64,000 nt of DNA from an uncultured Acidobacteriota bacterium. GTDB lineage: Bacteria; Acidobacteriota; UBA6911; RPQK01; JAJDTT01. A program made the position numbers and the translations under genes. The stretch is taken from NCBI GenBank assembly GCA_951812665.1, contig CATOST010000005.1, forward strand, positions 62,001 through 126,000. The letters run 5' to 3'. How positions within the stretch are numbered: position 1 is the stretch's first letter; each line of letters starts with the position of its first letter. Of this stretch, positions 41,271 to 49,723 are shown in pieces. The notes below the pieces were generated by a model that was not told where the DNA came from, made no database searches, and saw only the letters and a program-made list of their open reading frames with translations.

Positions 41271-44200
41271 ATGAGTTGGTTACAGAAAGGGAATTCGTCG
41301 CGGCGCGGCGAGGCTGGAAGCTATTGGCCAAGTCAATCATTAGGCGTCGTTCTCTGGTTCGTAACGGCGGTTGTGCCGGCCGCCTTTCTCCTACCCTTGG
41401 CGGCTCAAAGTGAGCCCGTCGCCGATTTCGAGACCCACATTGCTCCCCTCTTCGAAGCCAATTGCCTGTCCTGCCACGGGGTATCTCAGCCGCAGGGTGA
41501 TCTGGACCTGACAACCCACGAAAGCACCCTGGAGGGCGGGAAATCCGGTCCCGCGCTGGTGCCCGGTTCACCTTTGGAGAGCTTGCTGCTGGAGAAGCTC
41601 AACTCCGGGGCCATGCCGCTGGGAGGCGATCGGTTGAGTGACGACCAGATCGATCTCGTCCGGCGCTGGATAGAAGACGGGGCGCGCCGCGTGGAACGGG
41701 AAGCGGAGACTGCTGCCGTAGCGTCCGCCGAAGTGGCCGCCGGGCACGAGACGGTGACCACCATCCTCAACGTCAAGTGCCTCCTCTGCCACGGGCGCCG
41801 GAACCAGGAAGGGGGCCTGAACCTGCAGACTCGGGCGAGTCTGCTCAATGGAGGCGTTTCGGGACCCGCGGTCGTACTCGGAAAACCGGATGAGAGCCTG
41901 CTCATTCAACGGATAGAAAACTCCGACATGCCCCCCGTGAAGGACCAGGCCAGGCTTTCGGTCCGAGCCGTGACTTCCTCCGAGTTGGAACGTCTGCGCG
42001 CCTGGATCGCCGCCGGTGCGCCCTACGATGAGAGGAAGCCGGTGCCGGTGGTCGCTTCCGAGGACCCGGTCGTCAGCCCCTCGGACCGCAATTTCTGGTC
42101 GTTCCGCACGCCGGTTCGGCCTCCGGTCCCCAAGGTCCAACATCAGGATCGAGTTCGCACTCCCAGCGACGCCTTCCTGCTGGAGAAGCTGGAAGAAGAG
42201 GGACACAGCTTCTCACCGGATGCTCCACCGTTGACCCTGATGCGGCGGGCCTACTTCGACGTGACGGGTCTGCCCCCGACGCCCGCAGCGGTCCAGGCTT
42301 ACGAGGGCACGCCGGAAGCCTACGAAAAGTTGGTGGATGATCTCCTGGATTCTCCGGAATACGGTGAACATTGGGGCCGACGCTGGTTGGACGCCGCCGG
42401 TTATTCCGACTCGGAGGGGCAGGTGTCGGCCGATGCGGTTCGTCCCAATGCCTGGCGCTACCGCGATTACGTCATTCGCTCCCACAACGCCGACAAACCT
42501 TACGACCGGTTCCTGCTGGAGCAGATCGCCGGCGACGAGCTGTTCGACTACAAGGCCGCGGAAGATCTGACTCCCGCCCAGCGCGAGCTGCTGGTGGCGA
42601 CGGGATTCATGCGCATGGGCCCGGACGGGACCTACAGCGTCTCTCAGGCCTTCGTCCCCGAGCGCCTGGAGGTGGTGGCGAGCCAGGTCGAGATCCTCAG
42701 CTCCTCGGTGATGGGGATCACCATGGCCTGCGCCCGCTGTCACGATCACAAGTACGATCCCATTCCCCAGCGCGACTACTATCGTTTCAGCGCCATCCTG
42801 CGCACGGCTTACGACCCCTACGACTGGCTCTCTCCCAGCGAGACTCCAGTGGGTCCGGAGGCGGACTGGAACGACACGAACATGCGCGTGCTGCTGGGAG
42901 CGTTGCCGGAGGAGGTCCGGGAAGTCGAAGAGGCCAACGCCCCCATTCTGCGTGAGGTCGAGGAAATCGAGCAGGCCTTCGAGGAGAAGGCGAACGTCCT
43001 GCGCGAGAAGCTATTGAAGGAGAAGAGGGCCGCAATCCCGGAATTGATCCGGGAAGAGGTGATCGCGGCGGAAGAGACACCCGTTCCGGAACGGACTCCG
43101 GTGCAGGAATATTTGGTCAAGCGTTTCCAGGACCAGTTGCAAATCCTCCCGGAGGAATTGGAGAAGCGGTTCCCATCCTTCCAGAAAGTGGCCAAGGAGA
43201 AGAGGGACGCCGTCCAGAGGGTCAAGAAGGGGCTCAAGGGGAATCCCCGGCTCCGAGCCCTGTTCGACATGGGCGGCCAGCCCACGCCAGTTTACGTCCT
43301 GGGCCGGGGGCAACACCAGAATCCCCTGGAGCCTGTCGCTCCGGGAATCCCTTCCGTTTTGGACGGGGACCTCGAGCCCTATCGGCTGGAAAAGCCAAAG
43401 TGGACCACCGACACCAGCGGGCGCCGGTTGGCGCTGGCCAGATGGCTCGTGCAACCGCGGCACCCGCTCACCGCGCGGGTTCTGGTCAATCGCATCTGGC
43501 AGTACTACTTCGGCTCCGGTCTGGTGAAGACGGTGGGAAACTTTGGCCGGACCGGCTCGCCTCCTTCCCACCCCGAACTCCTCGACTGGTTGGCCACGGA
43601 GTTCGTCCGGAGCGGATGGAGCATGAAGGCGCTGCACCGGATAATTTTGACCTCCACGGCGTACCGTCAGAGTTCTCGGCGGAATCCGGGAATCGAAGGT
43701 GACCCCGACAACCGTCTGCTTTCCTATTTTCCGATGCGCCGGCTGGACGCCGACGCCGTCCGCGACTCCATCCTGAAGGTTTCCGGGCGGTTGGATGCGA
43801 CACCGTTCGGACCTCCCGATCCCATCGAGGAGAAGCCGGATGGAGAAGTGGTGGCCAAGGAGTCGAAGACGGGGTACCGGAGGAGCATCTATCTGATGCA
43901 ACGCCGCTCGACCCCGGTCACCATGCTGGACACCTTCGACGCGCCCCAGTTGCGGCCCAACTGCCTGGTGCGGAATCGTTCCACCGTCTCGTCGCAAGCT
44001 TTGCAGTTGATGAACAGCGAGGCGGTCCGGGCCAGTTCCCGTTTCATGGCGGGCAGAGTGATCGACAATGTTGGCCGCGACCCGGAGGCGCAGGTGAAGG
44101 GAGTCTACCTGACCGCTCTGGGCCGTCCGCCGTCGGCCGAAGAACTGCATTGGAGCAAGTCGACGCTGGCGGACATGACCGAGCATTGGAAACGGCATCT

Positions 44201-44309
44201 GGACCAGGACCGGTCGCCGGAGCCGCGGGAGGGCAGGGCGCAATGGCTGGCGCTGGGCACCTTCTGCCATACCTTGTTCAACACCGCAGAATTCCTCTAC
44301 GTCGATTGA
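41271..44309 (+). CDS. DUF1549/DUF1553 protein with two N-terminal cytochrome c-like motifs
   Basis: This 1012-aa exported protein has a leader (VLWFVTAVVPAAFLLPLAAQS) and the PSCyt1 cytochrome-like domain FETHIAPLFEANCLSCHG. A second similar unit carries ILNVKCLLCHGRRNQEGGL. DUF1549 (PSCyt2) follows, with WGRRWLDAAGYSDSEG and a third CxxCH, CARCHDHKYDP. A coiled-coil-rich stretch of Glu/Lys is at about 540-640. DUF1553 (PSD1) closes with TARVLVNRIWQYYFGSGLVKT, HPELLDWLATEF and MQRRSTPVTMLDTFDAPQ. The pairing with DUF1501 immediately downstream (11 bp) is the usual gene arrangement. The pair is exported and of unknown reaction, common in Planctomycetota and also in Acidobacteriota; degradation of complex material is often suggested. 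This is a full-length copy. Confidence 0.9.
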   Translation: MSWLQKGNSSRRGEAGSYWPSQSLGVVLWFVTAVVPAAFLLPLAAQSEPVADFETHIAPLFEANCLSCHGVSQPQGDLDLTTHESTLEGGKSGPALVPGSPLESLLLEKLNSGAMPLGGDRLSDDQIDLVRRWIEDGARRVEREAETAAVASAEVAAGHETVTTILNVKCLLCHGRRNQEGGLNLQTRASLLNGGVSGPAVVLGKPDESLLIQRIENSDMPPVKDQARLSVRAVTSSELERLRAWIAAGAPYDERKPVPVVASEDPVVSPSDRNFWSFRTPVRPPVPKVQHQDRVRTPSDAFLLEKLEEEGHSFSPDAPPLTLMRRAYFDVTGLPPTPAAVQAYEGTPEAYEKLVDDLLDSPEYGEHWGRRWLDAAGYSDSEGQVSADAVRPNAWRYRDYVIRSHNADKPYDRFLLEQIAGDELFDYKAAEDLTPAQRELLVATGFMRMGPDGTYSVSQAFVPERLEVVASQVEILSSSVMGITMACARCHDHKYDPIPQRDYYRFSAILRTAYDPYDWLSPSETPVGPEADWNDTNMRVLLGALPEEVREVEEANAPILREVEEIEQAFEEKANVLREKLLKEKRAAIPELIREEVIAAEETPVPERTPVQEYLVKRFQDQLQILPEELEKRFPSFQKVAKEKRDAVQRVKKGLKGNPRLRALFDMGGQPTPVYVLGRGQHQNPLEPVAPGIPSVLDGDLEPYRLEKPKWTTDTSGRRLALARWLVQPRHPLTARVLVNRIWQYYFGSGLVKTVGNFGRTGSPPSHPELLDWLATEFVRSGWSMKALHRIILTSTAYRQSSRRNPGIEGDPDNRLLSYFPMRRLDADAVRDSILKVSGRLDATPFGPPDPIEEKPDGEVVAKESKTGYRRSIYLMQRRSTPVTMLDTFDAPQLRPNCLVRNRSTVSSQALQLMNSEAVRASSRFMAGRVIDNVGRDPEAQVKGVYLTALGRPPSAEELHWSKSTLADMTEHWKRHLDQDRSPEPREGRAQWLALGTFCHTLFNTAEFLYVD

Positions 44310-44320
44310 GGAGCCTGAAG

Positions 44321-45802
44321 ATGGATAACGCGACCCGCATGAGAAACCGGACCCCGATCCTCCGAAGCTCGGAGCTGCCGCGGAGGACCTTCTTCTCCCG
44401 CGTCGGCGACGGGTTGCACGGCGCCGCGTTGGCTTACCTGCTGGGCACGGATCTGGCGTCCGCCAAGCCAGCACCGGACCGCACCCGGGAACGGGTCTAT
44501 GACCTACGGGTGCGCCAGCCCGACTTCGAGCCCAAGGCGACTTCCGTGATCCAGTTCTTCATGAATGGTGGGCCCAGCCAAGTGGACCTTTTCGATCCGA
44601 AACCAGCCTTGGAACGGTATGCGGGCAAACCACCGGGACGGGATCTGGCCAGCACCATCGAGTTCATCAACGAAGCGGGCGGGTTCATGCCCTCGCCGTT
44701 CAAGTTCAAGCGGCACGGCCGGTCCGGTCTCCAGATGTCCAACATGTTGCCGCACCTGGCCAAACAGGCGGATGACATCGCGGTCATCCGCTCCATGTTC
44801 ACGACCCACTTCAACCATGAACCGTCCATCTTCCTGATGCAGAGCGGACGGGCCTTTTCCAACCGTCCCAGTCTGGGATCCTGGGTCCTGTACGGGCTGG
44901 GCAGCGAGAACCAGAATCTGCCGGCCTACGTGGTTCTGGACGATCCCAAGGGTTTGCCCATCAACCACATTCAGAACTGGCACTCGGGCTGGCTTCCGCC
45001 GGTTTACCAGGGGACTCGGGTGCGTGCCAAGGGGACGCCCATCCTGAATCTGAAGTCGAAGAACGAGTACCCCGACCCGGTGCGGGACCTAGCTCGTTCC
45101 CTGCAGGGACGCCTGGACCGGCGCCATCGGGATCAGCGCCCAGGGCAGGCCGAACTTCAGGCGCGCATCACCAACTACGAGTTGGCGGCCCGGATGCAGT
45201 TGGCGGCCAGCGATGCTCTGGACATCTCCCAGGAGAGCGACGCGACGCGGGAGATGTACGGTGTCGGGCAGGAAGAGACCGACTCGTATGGGCGGCGTTG
45301 CCTGATGGCCCGGCGCCTGGTGGAAAGGGGCGTTCGATTGGTGCAGCTCTATATCGAAGGCCAGATCTGGGATACGCACCAGAACCTGGAGCAGATGCTG
45401 GGCTACGCCTGCGGCAAGACCGACCAACCGGTGGCCGCCCTGCTGAAGGACCTGAAGCAGAGGGGCCTGCTCGACTCGACGCTACTCGTCTGGGGCGGGG
45501 AATTCGGCCGGCTGCCTCTGTCACAGAGTCGGGAGGGGAACCTGGCGGGACGCGACCACGGACCGGCCGGATTCTCCGTCTGGCTGGCGGGAGGTGGAGT
45601 CAAGGGCGGGACCGTCTACGGCTCCACCGACGAGATCGGCTTCAGGGCGGTGGAGAACCGGGTCAGCGTCCACGATCTGCACGCCACCATCCTGCACCAG
45701 CTCGGTTTGGACCACCGCGAGCTGGTCATGGTCCGGGAGGGCCGCAGCGAACGCCTCACCGACGAGTTCCCGGCCCGGGTGGTGAAGGAGATCCTGGCGT
45801 AG
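44321..45802 (+). CDS. DUF1501 family exported protein (sulfatase-like fold)
   Basis: This 493-aa protein starts at ATG 44321, preceded by GAGGAG; the frame is open upstream but overlaps the DUF1553 gene. The N-terminus carries a twin-arginine-like leader (LPRRTFFSRVGDGLHGAALAYLL). DUF1501 markers are SVIQFFMNGGPSQVDLFDPKP, FNHEPSIFLMQSGRA, RRCLMARRLVERGVRLVQLY, WDTHQN, LLVWGGEFGRLP, and GRDHGPAGFSVWLAGGGVKGG at the C-terminus. The family has an alkaline-phosphatase/sulfatase-like fold and pairs with DUF1549/DUF1553 proteins. The partner is directly upstream here. The reaction is not established. Confidence 0.9.
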   Translation: MDNATRMRNRTPILRSSELPRRTFFSRVGDGLHGAALAYLLGTDLASAKPAPDRTRERVYDLRVRQPDFEPKATSVIQFFMNGGPSQVDLFDPKPALERYAGKPPGRDLASTIEFINEAGGFMPSPFKFKRHGRSGLQMSNMLPHLAKQADDIAVIRSMFTTHFNHEPSIFLMQSGRAFSNRPSLGSWVLYGLGSENQNLPAYVVLDDPKGLPINHIQNWHSGWLPPVYQGTRVRAKGTPILNLKSKNEYPDPVRDLARSLQGRLDRRHRDQRPGQAELQARITNYELAARMQLAASDALDISQESDATREMYGVGQEETDSYGRRCLMARRLVERGVRLVQLYIEGQIWDTHQNLEQMLGYACGKTDQPVAALLKDLKQRGLLDSTLLVWGGEFGRLPLSQSREGNLAGRDHGPAGFSVWLAGGGVKGGTVYGSTDEIGFRAVENRVSVHDLHATILHQLGLDHRELVMVREGRSERLTDEFPARVVKEILA

Positions 45803-45891
45803 AAATGACCGTAACGACTCCTTCCGCCAGCGTCTAGGTTGCGTGAATTCGACTCCTTACGGTGTACAGTTTCGGTAGAGAGTCCTTAGCG

Positions 45892-46134
45892 ATGGTTGTC
45901 AAGATCAATTCGAAGCACGAAGTCACTTTGCCCAAGCGAGTTCTGGAGGCGTTGGGCGTGGGTCCTGGCGATCAACTCGAACTGAACGAAGGGTCCGACG
46001 GCTTCACGATACAGCCCAGACGCATCGACTATTCTCGCTTGGGGACATTACGCAGCAAGACCCCGCCGGGGGATCCGCCGTTCGATATCGAGAGCTTCAG
46101 GAACCAGGCGCATGACTCGGCGTTTCGGGATTGA
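45892..46134 (+). CDS. AbrB/SpoVT-type (VapB-like) antitoxin
   Basis: This 80-aa protein starts at ATG 45892 (MVVKINSKHEVTLPKRVLEAL), where the swapped-hairpin AbrB DNA-binding fold is read from VTLPKRVLEALGVGPGDQLEL. The tail (PPFDIESFRNQAHDS) would bind the toxin. An in-frame ATG at 45862 adds ten residues without family likeness. It overlaps the following PIN gene by 23 nt, which suggests translational coupling. It probably represses its own operon. Confidence 0.85.
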   Translation: MVVKINSKHEVTLPKRVLEALGVGPGDQLELNEGSDGFTIQPRRIDYSRLGTLRSKTPPGDPPFDIESFRNQAHDSAFRD

Positions 46135-46507
46135 CACCTCGATTCTCGTACGTCTCCTTACCGGACATCCAGAATCGGACTTCGAGTCCAGCGTGAGCCG
46201 GCTGCGCGACCTGCTCGAAAAAGGCTGCGAAATCTTCGCATCGAATCAGGTCATCGGCGAGGTGTACGTAGCCGTGCAGCACCATTACGGCGTGTCCAAG
46301 GTTGAGGCCCGCGCGGCAATGCTTGGCGTACTGACTAGTGGACTGGTCGGTCCTTCGAACGGCCGAGCGGTCCTGGTTGCGCTGGAGACGTCTGACAGCC
46401 CTGGCCTGTTCGATCGGCTGATCGCAGACGATTACTCCCGAGCCGGATTGGAGGTGTTGACCTTGGACCGTCGGATGGCCAGACTCGACGATGCCCGTCT
46501 ACTCTAG
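46112..46507 (+). CDS. PIN-domain toxin (VapC-like)
   Basis: This 131-aa protein has PIN acidic residues: Asp in FGIDTSILVRLL, Glu in VIGEVYVAV, Asp in LFDRLIADDY and Asp in TLDRRMARL. It overlaps the antitoxin gene by 23 nt. The expected activity is RNA cleavage restrained by the AbrB-type antitoxin. The domain appears complete. It lies just before the split HNH gene, in the same defence-rich region as the vapBC pair at 40 kb. Confidence 0.87.
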   Translation: MTRRFGIDTSILVRLLTGHPESDFESSVSRLRDLLEKGCEIFASNQVIGEVYVAVQHHYGVSKVEARAAMLGVLTSGLVGPSNGRAVLVALETSDSPGLFDRLIADDYSRAGLEVLTLDRRMARLDDARLL

Positions 46508-46629
46508 ACACGGACTGCTTTCTCCGGAATGCTGGTTGAAGGATTTGCCCACATGGTGGCATTCCGGCAAACGCTTCGTGTCTAATCCGAGCACCTCGGG
46601 TCCTGGGCTACGTGACCGGGAAATGGATC

Positions 46630-46795
46630 TCAGGCTACGGCTCTGAAGTGCTCGAATCGCAGGGCAAGGCGTTCTCGATCCGGTCGATCCTGGGTCCGCT
46701 TCGGCAGGAAAATAGTTTCTCCATCGAGTCCCTTTAATGCCTCCAGGACAGGGCCGTCCTTAAGGTCTAGCAAGCGGTCAGAAACATGCAAGTGG
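46630..46795 (-). pseudogene. 3' part of HNH endonuclease gene split by IS
   Basis: Reading from the left target duplication at 46795 down to the stop at 46630, the minus strand encodes SDRLLDLKDGPVLEALKG and on to DRPDRERLALRFEHFRAVA. This is the normal C-terminal end of the HNH endonuclease family whose N-terminal part is at 48942-49712. Joining the two parts with one copy of the 13-bp duplication gives an uninterrupted 307-codon frame. Confidence 0.88.
46783..46795. repeat. 13-bp target-site duplication, left copy
   Basis: AACATGCAAGTGG sits immediately outside the left terminal inverted repeat of the insertion sequence. It is identical to 48942-48954 at the other end. Confidence 0.9.
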
Positions 46796-48941
46796 CAGGA
46801 CTATCCCACGCTCTGACATTGCCGTGAATTGAGTTGATTTTCGAGATCAGGGAGCGCTGCTGTCGGCCAGGGCGTTGGGTCGGTCCGAATGGGGGCGCCA
46901 CCATGGGGGCCGTCAGGGCCCTGAGCTCCTGCCGCTGAGGGTCCCGAGCGGCCCGGTCGGGCTGCGGACGAGTAGAAGTTCCGTCTCAGGGACGGCGGGA
47001 GGGATCGGATCGTCGCCGTCTGGGGATGGGAGTTGGGCCGGTGCTCACGGAGACAGCAGCGCGGTGAAGGCGTCCTGGCGTTGGAGTGCGAAGTGGCGAG
47101 TGGCGGAGGCGAAGCTGTCAAACGAAGTCTGGTGAATGATGATCGCGATCGCGAGGTTGGTGCAGGTCGCATTGTTCGCCGGCGCGAATCGGGTGCGGGC
47201 GAGACAGTCGTCTTCGGCAAAGAGGGTGTCCCGGAGGTTGTGATTGACTTCGACCGCCCAGTGGCCGCGGTTGTCGGCAAGGAGTTGCCGGGGGGACGCG
47301 CGGTAAGCCGGCGCCGAGGTGATGCCGTAGACCTGCTCGCGGCTGGTTTTTCCGGTTCCGTTTTGCCGGGCGTCGGTGCGCCGGCGTGTGATGCGGAAGA
47401 TCTGGGCGACGTGGGGGTAGTTCAGGAGGCCCTCCAGAGGAGTCATGACCTGGATGGAGCGCTGCTCGATGCGCCCATGGGCCAAGTCGGTCTCTTCCTG
47501 GAAAGACCCGGTCGCGTCCCGGTTCCAGTCGATGGTCGAGAGCATCTCATGGGTTTCGGGGGCGTTTTCCTTGACCGTCATGAGATAGTCGGCCCCGTGG
47601 GTTTCGACGATGACGCGCGCGGTCTCGCGGGTGGTGTGCAAGGCGTCGACGGTGAGGACGCGGCCCGCGACGTCGACCTTCTCCAGCAGAGCGCGCACGG
47701 CGGCGATCTCCGCACCCTCTTCATTGAAGCTGAGAGTGGCGAGGGGCAATCGGGTGGTGTGCTCGACCAGGGTCGCGGTCTCGAAGTGTCCGTCTCCGTT
47801 GCGGTTGGCGCCGCGAATCCGCTTCCCGTCCACCGCAATCGCGCGGCCCAGTTGCAGTCTCGGCATCGAGAACCGCCGGAGCACGGCCTCGATCTGGTCC
47901 GGATCCACCGAGGAGATCACGCGGTGCAGGGTGGACTTGGAGACCGGAACGTAGCGGCCGGTCCGGGGGTTCTTCCAGGCGCCGATCGCCTCGAGTTCCG
48001 GCTGCGAGAGCTTCTGCGCATACTCGGCGGCGGCCACCGGTCCGCGCAGGTTCGCCAGCCTCGCGAGCAGGTAGACGGTGAGCACCGAGGCCACGGAATG
48101 CTTGCGCCCCTGGGCGCGCCGGAAATCCTTGATCTCGGCCAATTCCTGAACCAGCGAGCGCAACTCGCTCGCGCCCTTCCGGGTCGGACCCTTGGGCTCC
48201 CACTTCGAGGTCAGCGGGCGAGGGTCGCGCAGACGACGGCAGGCGTTGCGCCGCAACGGGGACACGTACAGCTGCTTCGGCTGGCCGTGAGGATCGGTAT
48301 AGCGACCGTTGTGACGCGCAAACCCCCGCGTGTCGCCGAGATAACGCCAGTTGGAAGCGCGGTAGAGGGCGCCGTCGAAGCGGGCGGGGTCGACGAAGCT
48401 CTCGGCGATCAGCACCGGGTGTCCATAGTGCGCCTGCCAGTCGTCGCCGAGACGCCGCAGCATCCGGGCCAGCGTCCAGGAACCGAGACCCGGGAAGACG
48501 CCCTTGGAGGCGAGAATCACGAATCGCGTGTTGTTTGCGATCAGATGCAGACGCCGGTACTGCAGGTCGGGCTTCCACCCGATCCAGCGGTCCCGATGCC
48601 GACACTTGAAGGCGCCCGACTGCCAGCCGGCGAGCGCCAGCCACTTCCCGCGCCATTCGACGACGTAGCGCAGACCGCGACCGGCAAACCGATTGAAGCC
48701 GAGGTAATGGTGTTGGTGAACCCGTCGGTCCCACTTCACCCGCTCGTCGGGGCGGGCCAGTCGCACCTGGGCATCGTTGAGGAAAAACCCTTCCGGGGTT
48801 TCCTTGAAGATCACTTCGTCGTCTGCTGGAGCGCTCATACCCCCAGGATGAAGCCTGGGGCGAAAAAAAGCCAGCGGAGAATGCAAACCTCTGCGGTTGT
48901 TGGGGCGAATCGTCAGATATTCCTAGCGTGGGATGGCCCTG
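46796..48941 (-). mobile_element. ISAs1-type insertion sequence with DUF4338-transposase
   Basis: This 2146-bp element is bounded by 17-bp terminal inverted repeats: CAGGACTATCCCACGCT at the left and CAGGGCCATCCCACGCT read inward from the right (15/17 match). It is flanked by a perfect 13-bp target duplication (46783-46795 and 48942-48954). The single gene is the transposase at 47045-48838. The insertion split an HNH endonuclease gene after codon 257. The left 249 bp next to the transposase stop contain no gene. Because the duplication and the split reading frame are still exact, the insertion is probably recent. Confidence 0.93.
47045..48838 (-). CDS. ISAs1 family transposase with N-terminal DUF4338 (DruA-like) domain
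   Basis: This 597-aa protein starts at ATG 48838; the frame is open 16 codons further. Residues about 15-200 are DUF4338-like: RRVHQHHYLGF, GWQSGAFKCRHRDRWIGW, LHLIANNTRFVIL, ESFVDPARFDGALYRASNW and GRYTDPHGQPKQLYVSPL. DUF4338 is also the domain of Druantia protein DruA. From about 230 the ISAs1 transposase follows: FRRAQGRKHSVASVLTV, the DDE catalytic part AIAVDGKRIRGA and VLTVDALHTTRETARV, and RGHWAVEVNHNLRDTLFAEDD with the catalytic Glu. The triad is intact, so mobility is likely. A hairpin (CCCCAGG/CCTGGGG at 48841-48860) lies directly before the start and covers its G-rich ribosome-binding region. Confidence 0.9.
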   Translation of the reverse strand: MSAPADDEVIFKETPEGFFLNDAQVRLARPDERVKWDRRVHQHHYLGFNRFAGRGLRYVVEWRGKWLALAGWQSGAFKCRHRDRWIGWKPDLQYRRLHLIANNTRFVILASKGVFPGLGSWTLARMLRRLGDDWQAHYGHPVLIAESFVDPARFDGALYRASNWRYLGDTRGFARHNGRYTDPHGQPKQLYVSPLRRNACRRLRDPRPLTSKWEPKGPTRKGASELRSLVQELAEIKDFRRAQGRKHSVASVLTVYLLARLANLRGPVAAAEYAQKLSQPELEAIGAWKNPRTGRYVPVSKSTLHRVISSVDPDQIEAVLRRFSMPRLQLGRAIAVDGKRIRGANRNGDGHFETATLVEHTTRLPLATLSFNEEGAEIAAVRALLEKVDVAGRVLTVDALHTTRETARVIVETHGADYLMTVKENAPETHEMLSTIDWNRDATGSFQEETDLAHGRIEQRSIQVMTPLEGLLNYPHVAQIFRITRRRTDARQNGTGKTSREQVYGITSAPAYRASPRQLLADNRGHWAVEVNHNLRDTLFAEDDCLARTRFAPANNATCTNLAIAIIIHQTSFDSFASATRHFALQRQDAFTALLSP

Positions 48942-48954
48942 AACATGCAAGTGG
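48942..48954. repeat. 13-bp target-site duplication, right copy
   Basis: AACATGCAAGTGG sits immediately outside the right terminal inverted repeat. It also encodes the codons at the interruption point of the HNH gene. Confidence 0.9.
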
Positions 48955-49712
48955 TAGTCAGGATCGATGCCGATGAGATGAGCATCAAATGCGGCATGAT
49001 GGATCTTCGAAAGCGGGATGCCGTTTGGAATCACGGGCTGTCCCAAGTGTTCGTCCCGGTCCGAAACAATGTGTGCGGCGTCCAATAGCAATGGTTCGGA
49101 TAACCGTGAGAACGCACACCTATTGTTATAGGCACTGATAACGGCCTCCCGAAACGACTCTTGATGCAGACGGTATTTGACTGTTTGAAGGGCGTATCGT
49201 CGTTCCAGCGTTGTCTCGGGGGGTTCCAGCGATTCTTGGTCGGGTATTCCGAATGACACGCTGGCTTTCAATTCGTTGGGGTCCCAACCGGATATAAAAG
49301 TTGGCACGATTGCCTGATAACGGCCGGGAGAGATGCCCAGAAAATAGATTACGGGAATCCGGTTTTCAAACGCTTCACGGAGCCAGCGATTGTCAAATGC
49401 CTCAGGATTCTGTCCCTGGAAAGAGTACCCAATGGTTTCATCGCCTTCATAGATCTGGCGGTGAACCTGACGTTGATCGTCGTACCAAATTTTGGCGCCA
49501 GGTTTTGGGAATACGGTCTTGATCGAAAGCAAGAATCGCATCTTTCTCGGCTTGAATATGCCGCGTGGGCTAGTCAGCGGGATCCGTTCGTTCTGAAAAA
49601 TGAAACCCGGGTTTAGCTCTTTGGCCGACAGTCGGCCGTGCAGTTGCGTTAGTTTTCGAACATGAACGAAGGCTGCCAGTCGGATCGCCGTATCGCGATC
49701 GGTATCGGGCAT
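48942..49712 (-). pseudogene. 5' part of HNH endonuclease gene split by IS
   Basis: From ATG 49712 the minus strand encodes 257 residues of an HNH endonuclease before the IS begins. The HNH core is DAAHIVSD (H214), VIPNGIPL (N230) and SKIHHAAFDAHL (H238/239), preceded by NRCAFSRL. The N-terminal part (VFPKPGAKIWYDDQRQVH, IPVIYFLGISPGRYQAIVP) matches predicted restriction endonucleases of about 300 residues. Beyond codon 257 the open frame continues artificially into IS sequence. The gene starts 11 bp after the stop of the intact HNH gene at 49724 and was probably co-transcribed with it. As it stands, the product would be truncated and probably inactive. Confidence 0.9.
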
Positions 49713-49723
49713 CGTGATCCTAC

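Noticed and set aside
46801..47280. A 159-codon minus-strand frame at the left end of the IS
   Set aside because: Overlaps the transposase C-terminus in another frame and has low-complexity Ser/Thr/Pro/Arg composition without motifs.
47721..48941. Continuation of the HNH frame into the insertion sequence as a 663-aa fusion
   Set aside because: The frame after codon 257 is antiregister sequence of the transposase; the true end is found at 46630 beyond the IS.
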